Shown piece by piece: positions 7,784 through 16,232 of a stretch of DNA of 59,875 nt. How positions within the stretch are numbered: the first letter of the stretch is position 1; each line of letters opens with the position of its first letter. The notes below the pieces were generated by a model that was given only the letters and a program-made list of their open reading frames with translations, was not told the origin of the DNA and searched no databases. The stretch is from positions 1-59,875 of the forward strand of contig JAUIED010000009.1 of assembly GCA_030428905.1 (NCBI GenBank). The letters are read 5' to 3'. The position numbers and the translations under genes were made by a program. This stretch comes from Gammaproteobacteria bacterium. GTDB taxonomy: Bacteria > Pseudomonadota > Gammaproteobacteria > Pseudomonadales > Azotimanducaceae.

Positions 7784-8829
7784 GTGATGGCATCCTCTAC
7801 CGGCACCAACTCATCCGGCTCCGCCGGCCCCAGGAGGTGTGCGAGCCACTCCGTGCTGGGGTTTGCTTCCAGCGCGATCTTTGCAGTCATGGTCAACGGT
7901 ACGGATAGCAGCATGCCTACCGGTCCGAGCATCCAACCCCAGAACACCAACGACAGAAACACCACCAGGGTGGATAGGCCCAGACCGCGGCCCATGAACC
8001 GTGGCTCCACGGCATTGCCCATGACGATGTTGACGACCACGAACCCGGCCACCGTCACCAGCGCGTAGCCCGGCCCAAGCTGCACCAGCGCCAGCAGTAC
8101 TGCGGGTACCGAGGCGATGATGGAGCCGATCGTCGGCACGTAGTTGAGCAGGAAGGCGAGCAGGCCCCAGAGCAGCGGGAAGTCGACACCGAGAATCGCC
8201 AGGAACACGCCGACGATGATGCCTGTGACCGCGCTCACCGTTGTCTTGATGGCGATATAGCGATTCACATTTACCGCAAACAGCTCAAAGTGTGGCAGGT
8301 CACGATCCGGGTTTTTCAGCACCTCGCCGAGTTTTCGTGGAAAGCTCGACGCTTCGGAGAGAATGAATATCACGGTCAGCAGTATGAGAAAGCCGTTGGA
8401 GAGCGCGCCGCTCAACCCACGCAGAGTGTTGCCGGCCATCTCCAGCGCAACGCCAACGTTGAAATAATCTTCGAACAGGTTTGCGGGTACCTCGATATCC
8501 ATCTCCGCCAGCCAGGTTCCGGCACCGGCGACCAGCGTGTCCAGCCGCGTCTGGTAGAAGGGGAGCTTGTCCGTAAACTCGTTGGCCGATTGCGCCACAA
8601 GGGCGCCGACACCGAAGAGCGTGACGACGATCATCGCCATGACTGCGGTAATGGCCAGTCCCAGCGGCACTTTTCGATTCTGCAGCCAGAACACCGGCGT
8701 GGCGGCGATGGTTGCGATGAAGGCTGCCAGCAGGAAAGGCACCATCACTTCTTCCGCGGCCTTGATGCCGGCAGCGATAATGATGAGTGCCGCCACGATG
8801 ATGAGGCTACGGCCGGAGTTTGTGTTCAT
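7780..8829 (-). CDS. AI-2E-family transporter (PerM/TqsA type)
   Basis: A 349-residue membrane protein. Two N-terminal helices (about 8-45) are followed by a third near 60-80, a soluble middle segment (about 85-150) and a cluster of C-terminal helices from about 150 to 320. The family signature appears as LWGLLAFLLNYVPTIGSIIA near residues 222-241 and GNAVEPRFMGRGLGLSTLVV near 275-294. Members export autoinducer-2 or other small molecules, or act as ion antiporters; the substrate is not predictable. It sits 17 bp after the amidase gene and overlaps hisC by 4 bp. Confidence 0.85.
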   Translation of the reverse strand: MNTNSGRSLIIVAALIIIAAGIKAAEEVMVPFLLAAFIATIAATPVFWLQNRKVPLGLAITAVMAMIVVTLFGVGALVAQSANEFTDKLPFYQTRLDTLVAGAGTWLAEMDIEVPANLFEDYFNVGVALEMAGNTLRGLSGALSNGFLILLTVIFILSEASSFPRKLGEVLKNPDRDLPHFELFAVNVNRYIAIKTTVSAVTGIIVGVFLAILGVDFPLLWGLLAFLLNYVPTIGSIIASVPAVLLALVQLGPGYALVTVAGFVVVNIVMGNAVEPRFMGRGLGLSTLVVFLSLVFWGWMLGPVGMLLSVPLTMTAKIALEANPSTEWLAHLLGPAEPDELVPVEDAIT

Positions 8830-8846
8830 GGCTTTCCCAAGCAGAT

Positions 8847-9671
8847 CTACGGCAATTCTAAAGAGCGGCGGTGTTGCAGGCTAGGAAGGTCTCGGCGCAC
8901 CTGCGCTACGCGCTCCGGGTCGATATCCGCGACGGCCACACCATCGCCTTCGGCAATCTCAGCGATGATCTCACCCCAGGGATCGATGACAAGGCTGTGG
9001 CCAAAGGAGCGACGGCCGTTGCCGTGATCACCGTGCTGCGCTGGGGCGATGACGTAGCTTTGACACTCGATGGCACGGGCTCGCAGAAGCACGTGCCAGT
9101 GTGCTGCGCCTGTCGTGGCGGTGAACGCTGACGGCACCGTAAGCGCGATGGCGCCGCGATCCACCAACGCCTGGTAAAGGTACGGAAAGCGCACGTCGTA
9201 GCACACGCTCAACCCCAGACAGCCAAACGGAGCGTGCGTGCAGACGACTTCGGAGCCGGGTGTCGTGCGTCCCGATTCCCTGAGCTGAGTGCCGTCGGCG
9301 AGGGAAACATCGAACAGATGGATCTTGCGGTAAAGCGCAGTCACTTCACCACGGTCGTCCAGGTGCACGCAGGTGTTGAACGATTTGTCGGAGTGCGGAT
9401 CGCGTTCATGAAAACCGCCGAGAATCAGATGGCATCCGGTGCTGCGCGCAAGCGCGCTGCATTGTGCGAGAATCGGGCCGCCTTCGGGCAGCGGCTCGAG
9501 AATACGGCGCTTCTCTGCATCGCGGCCCAGGAAGGAAAACGCCTCTGGAAGGAATATGGTGCCGGCTTGCAGATCTGCAGCCTGCATGCACAGAGACGCC
9601 ATCGTGCGCAGGTTGCGCTGCACGTCGTTTGTAGCGCAAAGCTGGGCAATGGCGACGCGTTGTGTGTTCAT
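8847..9671 (-). CDS. Carbon-nitrogen hydrolase (Nit1/omega-amidase-like)
   Basis: A 274-residue nitrilase-superfamily amidase. The catalytic triad is visible as Glu43 (FLPEAFSF), Lys116 (YRKIHLFDV) and Cys157 (LSVCYDVRFPYLYQ). The YRKIHLFDV block and the overall length fit the Nit branch, which hydrolyses deaminated glutathione and related amides. That is a metabolite-repair role for by-products of transaminases, and two transaminase genes (hisC and the aspartate aminotransferase-like gene) are in the same run. The ATG overlaps the kinase stop by 4 bp. Confidence 0.85.
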   Translation of the reverse strand: MNTQRVAIAQLCATNDVQRNLRTMASLCMQAADLQAGTIFLPEAFSFLGRDAEKRRILEPLPEGGPILAQCSALARSTGCHLILGGFHERDPHSDKSFNTCVHLDDRGEVTALYRKIHLFDVSLADGTQLRESGRTTPGSEVVCTHAPFGCLGLSVCYDVRFPYLYQALVDRGAIALTVPSAFTATTGAAHWHVLLRARAIECQSYVIAPAQHGDHGNGRRSFGHSLVIDPWGEIIAEIAEGDGVAVADIDPERVAQVRRDLPSLQHRRSLELP

Positions 9672-12004
9672 GCGTCGGCAGTCGCTTTCGTAGCGAGGAT
9701 GGCGCGGATCTTGGCAATCATGAGTTCCGCCTCTATCGGCTTGGTGAAGACGGCGCGAATGCCGTTCTGTCCGGCGCCATCGATGCTGATGTCATCGCTG
9801 TGATGGGTCGTCATGATGATCGGCAGATCTGGCCGCAGCGCCAGGAGGTCCTGGGCAACCTCCAAGCCTGATCCATGCTTGAGCGCTTCGTCCGCAATCA
9901 CCAAATCGTATCCGTTCGGGTTTGCCATGAACTGCTCGAGAGCATCGGTAGCCTGTCGGGCTGTCGCTACCTCCCACGCCTCACCGTCAAGGAGCGAGGT
10001 GAGGTAACTCGCGACCGATGGGTTGTCCTGAATGATGAGGATGCGCGCGGTGTCGCGCTGCACTTGCGATGGAGGTTCGCCGCGCAGAAAAACGGCCACC
10101 TTGAGACCACCCGTCGCACGGTTGCCGACTCGCACGTGCCCGCCGCTTTCGTGCACGATGCCATGCACGACGCTCAGGCCAAGGCCGCTGCCGTCTCCGA
10201 CGTTCTTGGTGGTGTGAAAAGGCTCGAAGATTTCGTGTGCGTTACCGGTCAAGCCGGGGCCGTGATCGGCGACCTCGATGACTGTGTAGTCGCCGGAGAA
10301 GCGCTCCATGCACGAGGAGCATGTGATCTGCGCCGCTGACCGGGAGCGCAGTGCCACCTGGATGATACCGCGTTGGGACATGGCTTCGGACGCATTCAGG
10401 CAGAGGTTCACCAGTACCTGTTGGATACTTTGAGGATCCATGTGCATGCGTCTTGCCGGTGGAGCGACTTGATCGGTGTCGAACTGGATCGTCAGAGTTG
10501 GCGGCAGGCTGGAGCGTAAAAGCTCGCAAGCCTCGGAAACCGTGTCTACAACATCGATGTCGCGCCCTTTTTGGGGTGTGCTGCGCGAATACTGCAGAAG
10601 CTGTCTGACCAGGTCGCTGGCACGGCGGCTGGCGGTGCGGATTTCTTCGAGATAGCGCGAAGTCTGCAGGCGATCATCCAACCGTTGCTGGGCAAGTTCC
10701 GTAAAGCCGAGGATGCTGGCGAGAATGTTGTTGAACTCGTGGCCGATACCGCCGGCCATCTGGCCCAGCGTGCGTTGCTTCTGGGCGTTGTGCAGCGAGC
10801 GCTGCAGCTGGCGGTGTTCTTCGGCGAGCTCCGTAGCGCTCTGCAGCTGACGTACGCGCCGGCTGAGCTCAAGAGTCTGGTGCCGGTACTCTACGCTGCG
10901 TCTGCGGGCGGCGCGGGTCATGTAGGCAAGGGTCGTGGACAGGATGACCACCTCAATGAACGAACTGAGGTGGACGGAGTAGGTGACCAGGAGGTTCGTC
11001 TTCAGGACGCCGACAAGAGCCAGCGCATAGGTCAATGTGCCTGCCAGCATGACCGCATTGCTAAGCAGAAATATCTTCCCGACAAAGTTTCCGGAAACGG
11101 CCCGTAGCAACCCCATGGTCAGGAACAGAGTGCACGTCAAGACCACCAGATAGGGTTCGAAGATCAGTGTGAGGTAATGGTCTGTGAGCAGTCGAATAAT
11201 GACCGTGCCGACGATCACTGCCTGAGCGACGTTCAGTGCTACCGTGAGGCGCGGATGAAAGCGGCGGGTATGGAGAAACCGAATGGCGAACTGCGAGAAT
11301 GCTACGACGGTTACCGCGAGCGTTATCCCCGGCCAGTAGCGAAGAAATTCACCGGCTTCCGGCCACAGAAACAGGCGTCCGAAACCATCCTTGCTGGCGA
11401 GGAACAGCATCAACGCCGTTGCGTATAGCGCGTAGCAGAAAAAAATCGCCGGTCGGATGACGATTGCAGCAAACAGGCCATAGAGAACGAAAACGGTCAT
11501 GGCGCCGTAGTAGAGACCATGAATTACCGTGAGCGTGGCGTTGCGTTCTGCCAGTTCCTTTTCGCTGGCGAACGCGATGGGGTAGTTCTTCGGTCCCGTT
11601 GAGTCGTCGTGGATCAGCAACCACGTCGCGCCATCTGCCACGGGGAAGTAGAACTCAGGCGAGTAGACGGGTTGGTCGGCCGCACGGCGTACTCTACCGC
11701 TGGCATAGGAATCGAGCACGCGTCCACCGGCATCAGCGAAATATACATCGAACTGCTTCTGCACCGCGTTCTGCACGCCGGCGTAGGTACTACCCTGAGG
11801 GATGCTGCAGCGAATCCACAGCGGCTTCCGGTGGTAGCCGAACGCGCCGTGCTGATCCATGGGCTGCCAACCGGACTGATGGATGATGTGCCTGGCGTTG
11901 GCGGGTCGGTCCTGGAACAGGTAGTCACAATCCAGTGCAGATTGCGCCGCCGTCGGCAGAAGCAGCAGCGCCGACAGTACCATCCACATGCCGCGGTGCG
12001 ACAA
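9668..12004 (-). CDS. Hybrid histidine kinase with 7TMR-DISM sensor and receiver domain
   Basis: A 778-residue membrane sensor. Order: signal peptide (1-22), periplasmic DISMED2-like beta domain (about 30-155), seven membrane helices (about 160-365), coiled coil rich in Gln/Arg (370-412), HisKA-like dimerisation helix with phospho-accepting His422 in GGIGHEFNNILAS, ATPase domain (about 500-640, with GPGLTGNAHEIFEPF and GSGLGLSVVHG), and a receiver (about 660-778) with Asp705 and Lys755. The HEFNN box is the NtrB-like type. A Cys pair (ITCSSCMERF) sits inside the ATPase domain. DISM sensors detect carbohydrates or other periplasmic ligands. No partner regulator or HPt is adjacent. It lies within an operon of amino-acid and RNA genes, which is unusual. 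Confidence 0.85.
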   Translation of the reverse strand: MSHRGMWMVLSALLLLPTAAQSALDCDYLFQDRPANARHIIHQSGWQPMDQHGAFGYHRKPLWIRCSIPQGSTYAGVQNAVQKQFDVYFADAGGRVLDSYASGRVRRAADQPVYSPEFYFPVADGATWLLIHDDSTGPKNYPIAFASEKELAERNATLTVIHGLYYGAMTVFVLYGLFAAIVIRPAIFFCYALYATALMLFLASKDGFGRLFLWPEAGEFLRYWPGITLAVTVVAFSQFAIRFLHTRRFHPRLTVALNVAQAVIVGTVIIRLLTDHYLTLIFEPYLVVLTCTLFLTMGLLRAVSGNFVGKIFLLSNAVMLAGTLTYALALVGVLKTNLLVTYSVHLSSFIEVVILSTTLAYMTRAARRRSVEYRHQTLELSRRVRQLQSATELAEEHRQLQRSLHNAQKQRTLGQMAGGIGHEFNNILASILGFTELAQQRLDDRLQTSRYLEEIRTASRRASDLVRQLLQYSRSTPQKGRDIDVVDTVSEACELLRSSLPPTLTIQFDTDQVAPPARRMHMDPQSIQQVLVNLCLNASEAMSQRGIIQVALRSRSAAQITCSSCMERFSGDYTVIEVADHGPGLTGNAHEIFEPFHTTKNVGDGSGLGLSVVHGIVHESGGHVRVGNRATGGLKVAVFLRGEPPSQVQRDTARILIIQDNPSVASYLTSLLDGEAWEVATARQATDALEQFMANPNGYDLVIADEALKHGSGLEVAQDLLALRPDLPIIMTTHHSDDISIDGAGQNGIRAVFTKPIEAELMIAKIRAILATKATADA

Positions 12005-12008
12005 CGTG

Positions 12009-13196
12009 TTACAGCTCCGGCTGCACGCAGCTCACCGGCGCGCCGAGGTATTCTTCCAGAGCGGGCAGGTTGAAGGCGTCGTCTTCCGAGACGAAGCTGA
12101 TGCTGATACCGTCGGCGCCGGCGCGGCCGGTGCGGCCGATCCGGTGCACGTAATCTTCCGGATCTTCCGGCAGGTCGTAGTTCACTACGTGGCTGATGCC
12201 GTCCACATGTATTCCGCGGCCGGCTACGTCGGTAGCGACGATGTAATGCACTTCGCCGTCCTTGAAACGGTTCAGTGTGCTCAGGCGCTTGCGTTGTGGT
12301 ACGTCGCCCGCCAGGGCTTCACAGTCCACACCTTTCTTGCTCAGATATTTCTGCAGGCGGTGAGTCTGATCGCGCCGATTGCTGAAGATCAGCATGCGTT
12401 CCGGCTTGTGCTGCTCGATGAACGAGACCAGCAGCTTCGCCTTCGCTTCGGTGCTCACGAGCCAGAATTTCTGTTCCACGTTGTCGGTGGCGACGCTCTC
12501 AGGCTGGATGACCACGTGTTCTCCCTGCAGCGTCCAGGAGTCTGCAAGGCGCATCACATCGTCATTGAACGTAGCGCTGAAGAATAGCGTCTGCCGGTCG
12601 CGCTTGTGTGGTGTCTGATAAACAATGCGGCGCACGTCCGGTATGAAGCCCATGTCGAGCATGCGGTCGGCTTCATCGATGACGAGGATTTCAACATTGC
12701 GCAGATTGATGTCGCGGCGGTTGATGAAGTCGATCAGCCGCCCCGGCGTCGCGACCAGAAGATCCACCGGGCTGCGTTGCAGCTTCTCGCGCTGCTTCTG
12801 AAAGTCCATGCCACCCACCACGCAATGAGTGACCTCGTCCATATACTTGGTGAGTGCCTTGGCATCGCCTTCGATCTGCAGCGCGAGTTCGCGCGTGGGG
12901 GCAAGCACCAGAGCGCGGGGGCTGCCCTTGGGCAGGGGCTCCTGCAGCGGGTTTTCCCAAAAATGGGTGAACACCGAGATCAGGAACGCCGCCGTTTTGC
13001 CTGTGCCGGTCTGCGCTTGCCCGGTAACGTCGTAGTCCGCCAGGCTCAGGGGTAGCACGGCGCTCTGAATCGGCGTGCAGTACTCGTAGCCGAGTTGATG
13101 AATGGCGCGCATCAGCGGTTCCGGCAACGCAAAATCGTGAAACCGGTCTTTGCCCTCTTCCGGGGGAATGTCGAAATCTTCCAGCTTCCAGCTCAA
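12009..13196 (-). CDS. rhlB: ATP-dependent RNA helicase RhlB
   Basis: A 395-residue DEAD-box helicase. All core motifs are present: Q motif YCTPIQ, motif I AQTGTGKT, Ia APTRELA, II DEAD in LVIDEADRMLDMGF, III SAT in FFSATF, and VI HRIGRTGRAG. The N-terminal FHDFALPEPLMRAIHQLGY and the short C terminus without a long basic tail match RhlB, the RNase E degradosome helicase, better than other DEAD-box paralogues. It unwinds structured RNA for decay. Its ATG overlaps the stop of the aminotransferase gene by 4 bp and the kinase follows 4 bp after its stop. Confidence 0.9.
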   Translation of the reverse strand: MSWKLEDFDIPPEEGKDRFHDFALPEPLMRAIHQLGYEYCTPIQSAVLPLSLADYDVTGQAQTGTGKTAAFLISVFTHFWENPLQEPLPKGSPRALVLAPTRELALQIEGDAKALTKYMDEVTHCVVGGMDFQKQREKLQRSPVDLLVATPGRLIDFINRRDINLRNVEILVIDEADRMLDMGFIPDVRRIVYQTPHKRDRQTLFFSATFNDDVMRLADSWTLQGEHVVIQPESVATDNVEQKFWLVSTEAKAKLLVSFIEQHKPERMLIFSNRRDQTHRLQKYLSKKGVDCEALAGDVPQRKRLSTLNRFKDGEVHYIVATDVAGRGIHVDGISHVVNYDLPEDPEDYVHRIGRTGRAGADGISISFVSEDDAFNLPALEEYLGAPVSCVQPEL

Positions 13197-14476
13197 GAGC
13201 AGGTCTCCTCGAGTAGTTTTTTCGCGCTCGCAATCTGCACGCAGAGCACGAGAACCTCCATTGCCGCTTCCAGGCTGTCGAGATCCGCAAACGTCGGGGC
13301 GATGCGGATATTGCAGTTGTTCGGGTCTCTACCATACGGGAAAGTGGCGCCGGCAGCAGTGAGTGACAAACCCACGCCGCGCGCCATGGCGACGATTTCC
13401 GAAGCGAGCCCCGGCAGCACGTCGAGAGAAACGAAATATCCGCCGAGCGGATTGGTCCACTGAGCGATGCCGAGGCCGCCAAGCCCCGCCTCAAGTTTGT
13501 TCTGCACCAGATCGAACTTGGGCTTCAAAAGCGCTGCGTGGGCACGCATGTGCTCGGTGAGCCGGTTGTTGAGGAAGCGGGCGTGGCGCAATTGGTTGAC
13601 CTTGTCGAAACCGATGGTGGCCGTGGCCAGCATCTTTTCGAGCTGCGCGAGCACCGGCTCGGCGCTGGCGACGAAAGCCACACCTGCCCCGGCGAAGGTG
13701 ATCTTCGAGGTGGAGGCGAACTGAGCCGTGTGCGCCAGCGTGCCGGCCGCGGTGGCGGCGTCGGTGAGGTTGGCAAGTGTCTCGCCGGGCGGGTCGAAGT
13801 CGTGCACTGCATAGGCGTTGTCCCAGAGCACGACGAAGTTGTCGGCCGCGGCCTTAGCCGGCAGCTCGGCGAGGGCCTGCACGGTCTCGGTACTGTATAC
13901 GCAGCCTGTGGGGTTGGAGTACTTCGGCACGCACCAGATGCCTTTGACCCGTTCGTCCTTGACCGCTTCGAGCACGGCTTGCATATCCGGGCCGTGCTCC
14001 GTGAGCGGCACGTTGATCATGTCTATGCCGAGTGCTTGCGTGAGAGCGAAATGCCGATCGTAGCCAGGCACCGGGGTGAGTATCGCGGCGCCGGGAGTGT
14101 CCTGCCACGGTGCCAAATCGGCGTGCAGTCCGAAACGCATGGCGGTGTCCACCACCAGGTGCATCAGCGACAGGCTGGAGTTACCTGCGGCCAGCACGTT
14201 TGCGGACGGCGCACCGGTGAGCAACGCGCCGAGCGCCCGGGCTTCGGGGATGCCGCGCAGGCCGCCGTAGTTGCGTGTGTCGGTGCCGTCGGAAGCGACG
14301 TAGTTGCCGGCAATCTGCTCTTCAAGCGCATTGCTCAGCGCGGTCTGGCTTGCCGACGGCTTGCCGCGGGTAAGATCCAGAGCCAGTTTGTTTGCGGTGG
14401 CGCTGCTGAGTCGTGCCTCGGCGCTGTCCAGAAAAGCGCGTAGATCGTCGCTGGTGCGTTCGCTCAGGGTGGTCAT
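13193..14476 (-). CDS. Class I/II aminotransferase, aspartate aminotransferase Ic-like
   Basis: A 427-residue PLP enzyme. The N-terminal LALDLTRGKPSASQTALSN and RNYGGLRGIPEARALGALL motifs, the VPKYSNPTGCVYS segment, LWDNAYAVHDF with the PLP-ring Asp, and the Schiff-base Lys258 in FASTSKITFAGAGVAF identify it. This pattern fits the type Ic aspartate aminotransferase group (Pfam family once listed as alanine aminotransferase-like). The likely reaction is aspartate plus 2-oxoglutarate to oxaloacetate plus glutamate. It overlaps argC upstream and rhlB downstream by 4 bp each. Confidence 0.85.
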   Translation of the reverse strand: MTTLSERTSDDLRAFLDSAEARLSSATANKLALDLTRGKPSASQTALSNALEEQIAGNYVASDGTDTRNYGGLRGIPEARALGALLTGAPSANVLAAGNSSLSLMHLVVDTAMRFGLHADLAPWQDTPGAAILTPVPGYDRHFALTQALGIDMINVPLTEHGPDMQAVLEAVKDERVKGIWCVPKYSNPTGCVYSTETVQALAELPAKAAADNFVVLWDNAYAVHDFDPPGETLANLTDAATAAGTLAHTAQFASTSKITFAGAGVAFVASAEPVLAQLEKMLATATIGFDKVNQLRHARFLNNRLTEHMRAHAALLKPKFDLVQNKLEAGLGGLGIAQWTNPLGGYFVSLDVLPGLASEIVAMARGVGLSLTAAGATFPYGRDPNNCNIRIAPTFADLDSLEAAMEVLVLCVQIASAKKLLEETCS

Positions 14477-15408
14477 GCGGAGAGCCCGGTGCGCTCGTCG
14501 ATGCCGAGCATGAGGTTGAGGTTCTGCACCGCGGCGCCGGATGCCCCTTTGCCGAGGTTGTCGTAGCGGGCGGTGAGCAGCACGTGTGAATCGTTGCCGA
14601 AAAGCAGGATTTCCAGACGGTTCGTGTCGTTACATGCAGTCGGCTCCAGGAAGCCATTGTCGAGTGCGGCGTTGTTCTGATCGAGCGGCACGACCTGCAC
14701 GAAAGGTTCGCCTGCATAGCGCGCGGCCAGGCAGGCATGCAGCTCGCCAATGGGCGCGTTAAGCATGCTGGCATGCAGCGGGATGTGATCGCTCATGCCC
14801 TTGAGGTAGTTGCAGACGATCGGCGAAAACACCGGCGCGAGCTTGCACCCGGAGTAGCGGTGCATTTCCGGCAGGTGTTTGTGCGCCAGGGTCAGCCCGT
14901 AGGGGCGCGCGCCGTGCGCCTCACCCACGCCGGCCTGATAGGTTTCGATCATCTGTCGGCCACCGCCGGAGTAACCGGACAGGGCATGCATGCTCAGTGG
15001 TTGATCGGCGCTGAGCAGGCCGGCCTCGATGAGTGGCCGTACGAGCAGGATGAAGCCCTGCGGATAGCAGCCGGGGTTGCTGACTCGACCTGCCGCCCGG
15101 ATTGCATCGCGCTGCTCCGGGGCCAGTTCCGGCAGGCCGTACACCCAGCCGTCGGCCACCCGGTGGGCGGTGCTGGCATCGATGTAGCGGGTATGGTCGC
15201 CGCCGAGTGCCACTGCCTCCCTGGCTGCATCGTCCGGCAGGCAGAGTATGGCGACATCGGCGGCGCGCAATGCGTCGCGGCGGGCGCCCTCATCCTTGCG
15301 TTCGGCGTCGGACAGGCGCAGCAGCGCAATGTCGTCTCGGCCTTCGAGACGCGCGGTGATTTCCAGGCCCGTGGTACCGGCCTGGCCGTCGATGAATACC
15401 TGATGCAT
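14473..15408 (-). CDS. argC: N-acetyl-gamma-glutamyl-phosphate reductase, short type
   Basis: A 311-residue enzyme of arginine synthesis that reduces N-acetyl-glutamyl phosphate with NADPH. The N-terminal VFIDGQAGTTGLEI is the nucleotide-binding start; catalytic Cys114 is in RVSNPGCYPQGFILL; HALSGYSGGGRQMIE and HKHLPEMHRYSG complete the active site. The length and the DGQAGTTG start are those of the type 2 (short) ArgC. It is first in a run of about fifteen minus-strand genes, so the TATAAT box upstream may drive the whole run. The preceding TCCTATCA-like leader gives an AGGAG-type ribosome binding site near 15415. Confidence 0.92.
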   Translation of the reverse strand: MHQVFIDGQAGTTGLEITARLEGRDDIALLRLSDAERKDEGARRDALRAADVAILCLPDDAAREAVALGGDHTRYIDASTAHRVADGWVYGLPELAPEQRDAIRAAGRVSNPGCYPQGFILLVRPLIEAGLLSADQPLSMHALSGYSGGGRQMIETYQAGVGEAHGARPYGLTLAHKHLPEMHRYSGCKLAPVFSPIVCNYLKGMSDHIPLHASMLNAPIGELHACLAARYAGEPFVQVVPLDQNNAALDNGFLEPTACNDTNRLEILLFGNDSHVLLTARYDNLGKGASGAAVQNLNLMLGIDERTGLSA

Positions 15409-15452
15409 GGTGATAGGAGGGCTGTTGTGCCCTCTCCGGCCGAAAGTCGCGC

Positions 15453-15480
15453 ATTATAGACAAGAAGCGCTGAGGTCGAT
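15453..15480 (-). promoter_or_regulatory. Candidate sigma70 promoter for the argC operon
   Basis: On the minus strand a perfect TATAAT (plus-strand 15453-15458) lies 45 bp upstream of the argC start. A weak -35 candidate (TCGACC or ATCGAC at about 15474-15480) is 15-16 bp further upstream. No arginine operator could be recognised. Prediction only. Confidence 0.45.
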
Positions 15481-15525
15481 GTACCTAAATGCAGCCTTAT
15501 TGACGGGAGATCGAGGGACGGTGAC

Positions 15526-16229
15526 ATGAGCGAGACCCAGCCGAGAACCAATCCTACCCGCACGAGCAAAGCGCATTGGCGCACCGAGACCTACCGCAAC
15601 CTCGCCTGTGAATTCGTCGACTTAAGTGGTGATCATCTAGTGACCCGTCGCATTAATTCGTTGATCTATGATGAGCCCAAAATCGTCAAGAGCAAGGCGC
15701 ATTCCGCAGGACAGGTCGGGACCTTTCCAAGGGATGCAACGCAGCTATTGGCGATTTTGGGCCACCCGAAGGGCGCGTCCCACGGCGCCTCTGGCGTTGT
15801 TGCGCCTCTTGGACATGGCACCACCATGCCCTGCGAGACGCGCCTAGCCAGTGACGCCGTGGGACGCGTCATAGTTCGACGAATTAATGTGACGGGTCAC
15901 TACGTGCGCGGCTGGAGCGGATACCTCCTGGTCAGTCTTCCAGCTACCACCACTTCCACACCGCCGAGGAGGAGCATGTGTACGTGCTCGACGGCACAGG
16001 CATGCTGGTGCGTGGTGAGGAAGAGACTGCACTTGCCGCCGGCGATCATGTCTGGTTTCCGGCCGGTGTGCCCGAGCCGCACCACATCGTCAACCGGTCC
16101 GATGCGTGGCTCACCTATCTCGTCTTCGGTGAGCGGCTGAGCCACGACGTGGTGGTCTACCCGGAGCACGACACCATGCTGGTCAAAGGGCTCGGCCGCA
16201 AAGCGTTTCGGGTCGAGCCCCTGGCGTAG
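15526..16229 (+). pseudogene. Cupin gene interrupted by a TA-flanked element
   Basis: The first 38 codons (MSETQPRTNPT... to SGDHL) are intact to 15639. A 261-bp element plus a duplicated TA follows, and the frame resumes at 15903 with RARLERIPPGQSSSYHHF. Because 263 bp were added, translation from the ATG reads through the element and then continues in the wrong frame. Removing 15640-15902 gives a 146-residue cupin with the HHFHTAEEEHVYVLDG metal site and FPAGVPEPHHIVN second motif, ending VEPLA. So the downstream part was in frame before insertion. It is a paralogue of the cupin at 6231-6713. An internal ATG at 15978 could only make a truncated product lacking the first metal-binding His residues. 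Confidence 0.88.
15640..15900. mobile_element. Non-autonomous MITE-like element, 261 bp, TA target duplication
   Basis: The two ends form a 33-bp terminal inverted repeat starting GTGACCCGTC and continuing through CATTAATTCGT, with 29 of 33 positions identical. A TA dinucleotide flanks each side (15638-15639 and 15901-15902), as expected for IS630/Tc1-mariner-type transposition. Two internal inverted repeats are nested: an 11-bp pair at 15675-15685 and 15752-15762 (GCCCAAAATCG), and a 14-bp pair at 15774-15787 and 15855-15868 (CGCGTCCCACGGCG). No transposase is encoded; a 68-codon minus-strand ORF inside is not recognisable as one. Mobilisation in trans by an IS630-like transposase elsewhere is inferred. 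Confidence 0.85.
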
Positions 16230-16232
16230 TGC

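Noticed and set aside
15640-15900. 68-codon minus-strand frame inside the TA-flanked element
   Set aside because: No transposase motif such as DDE residues; the sequence is explained by inverted repeats.
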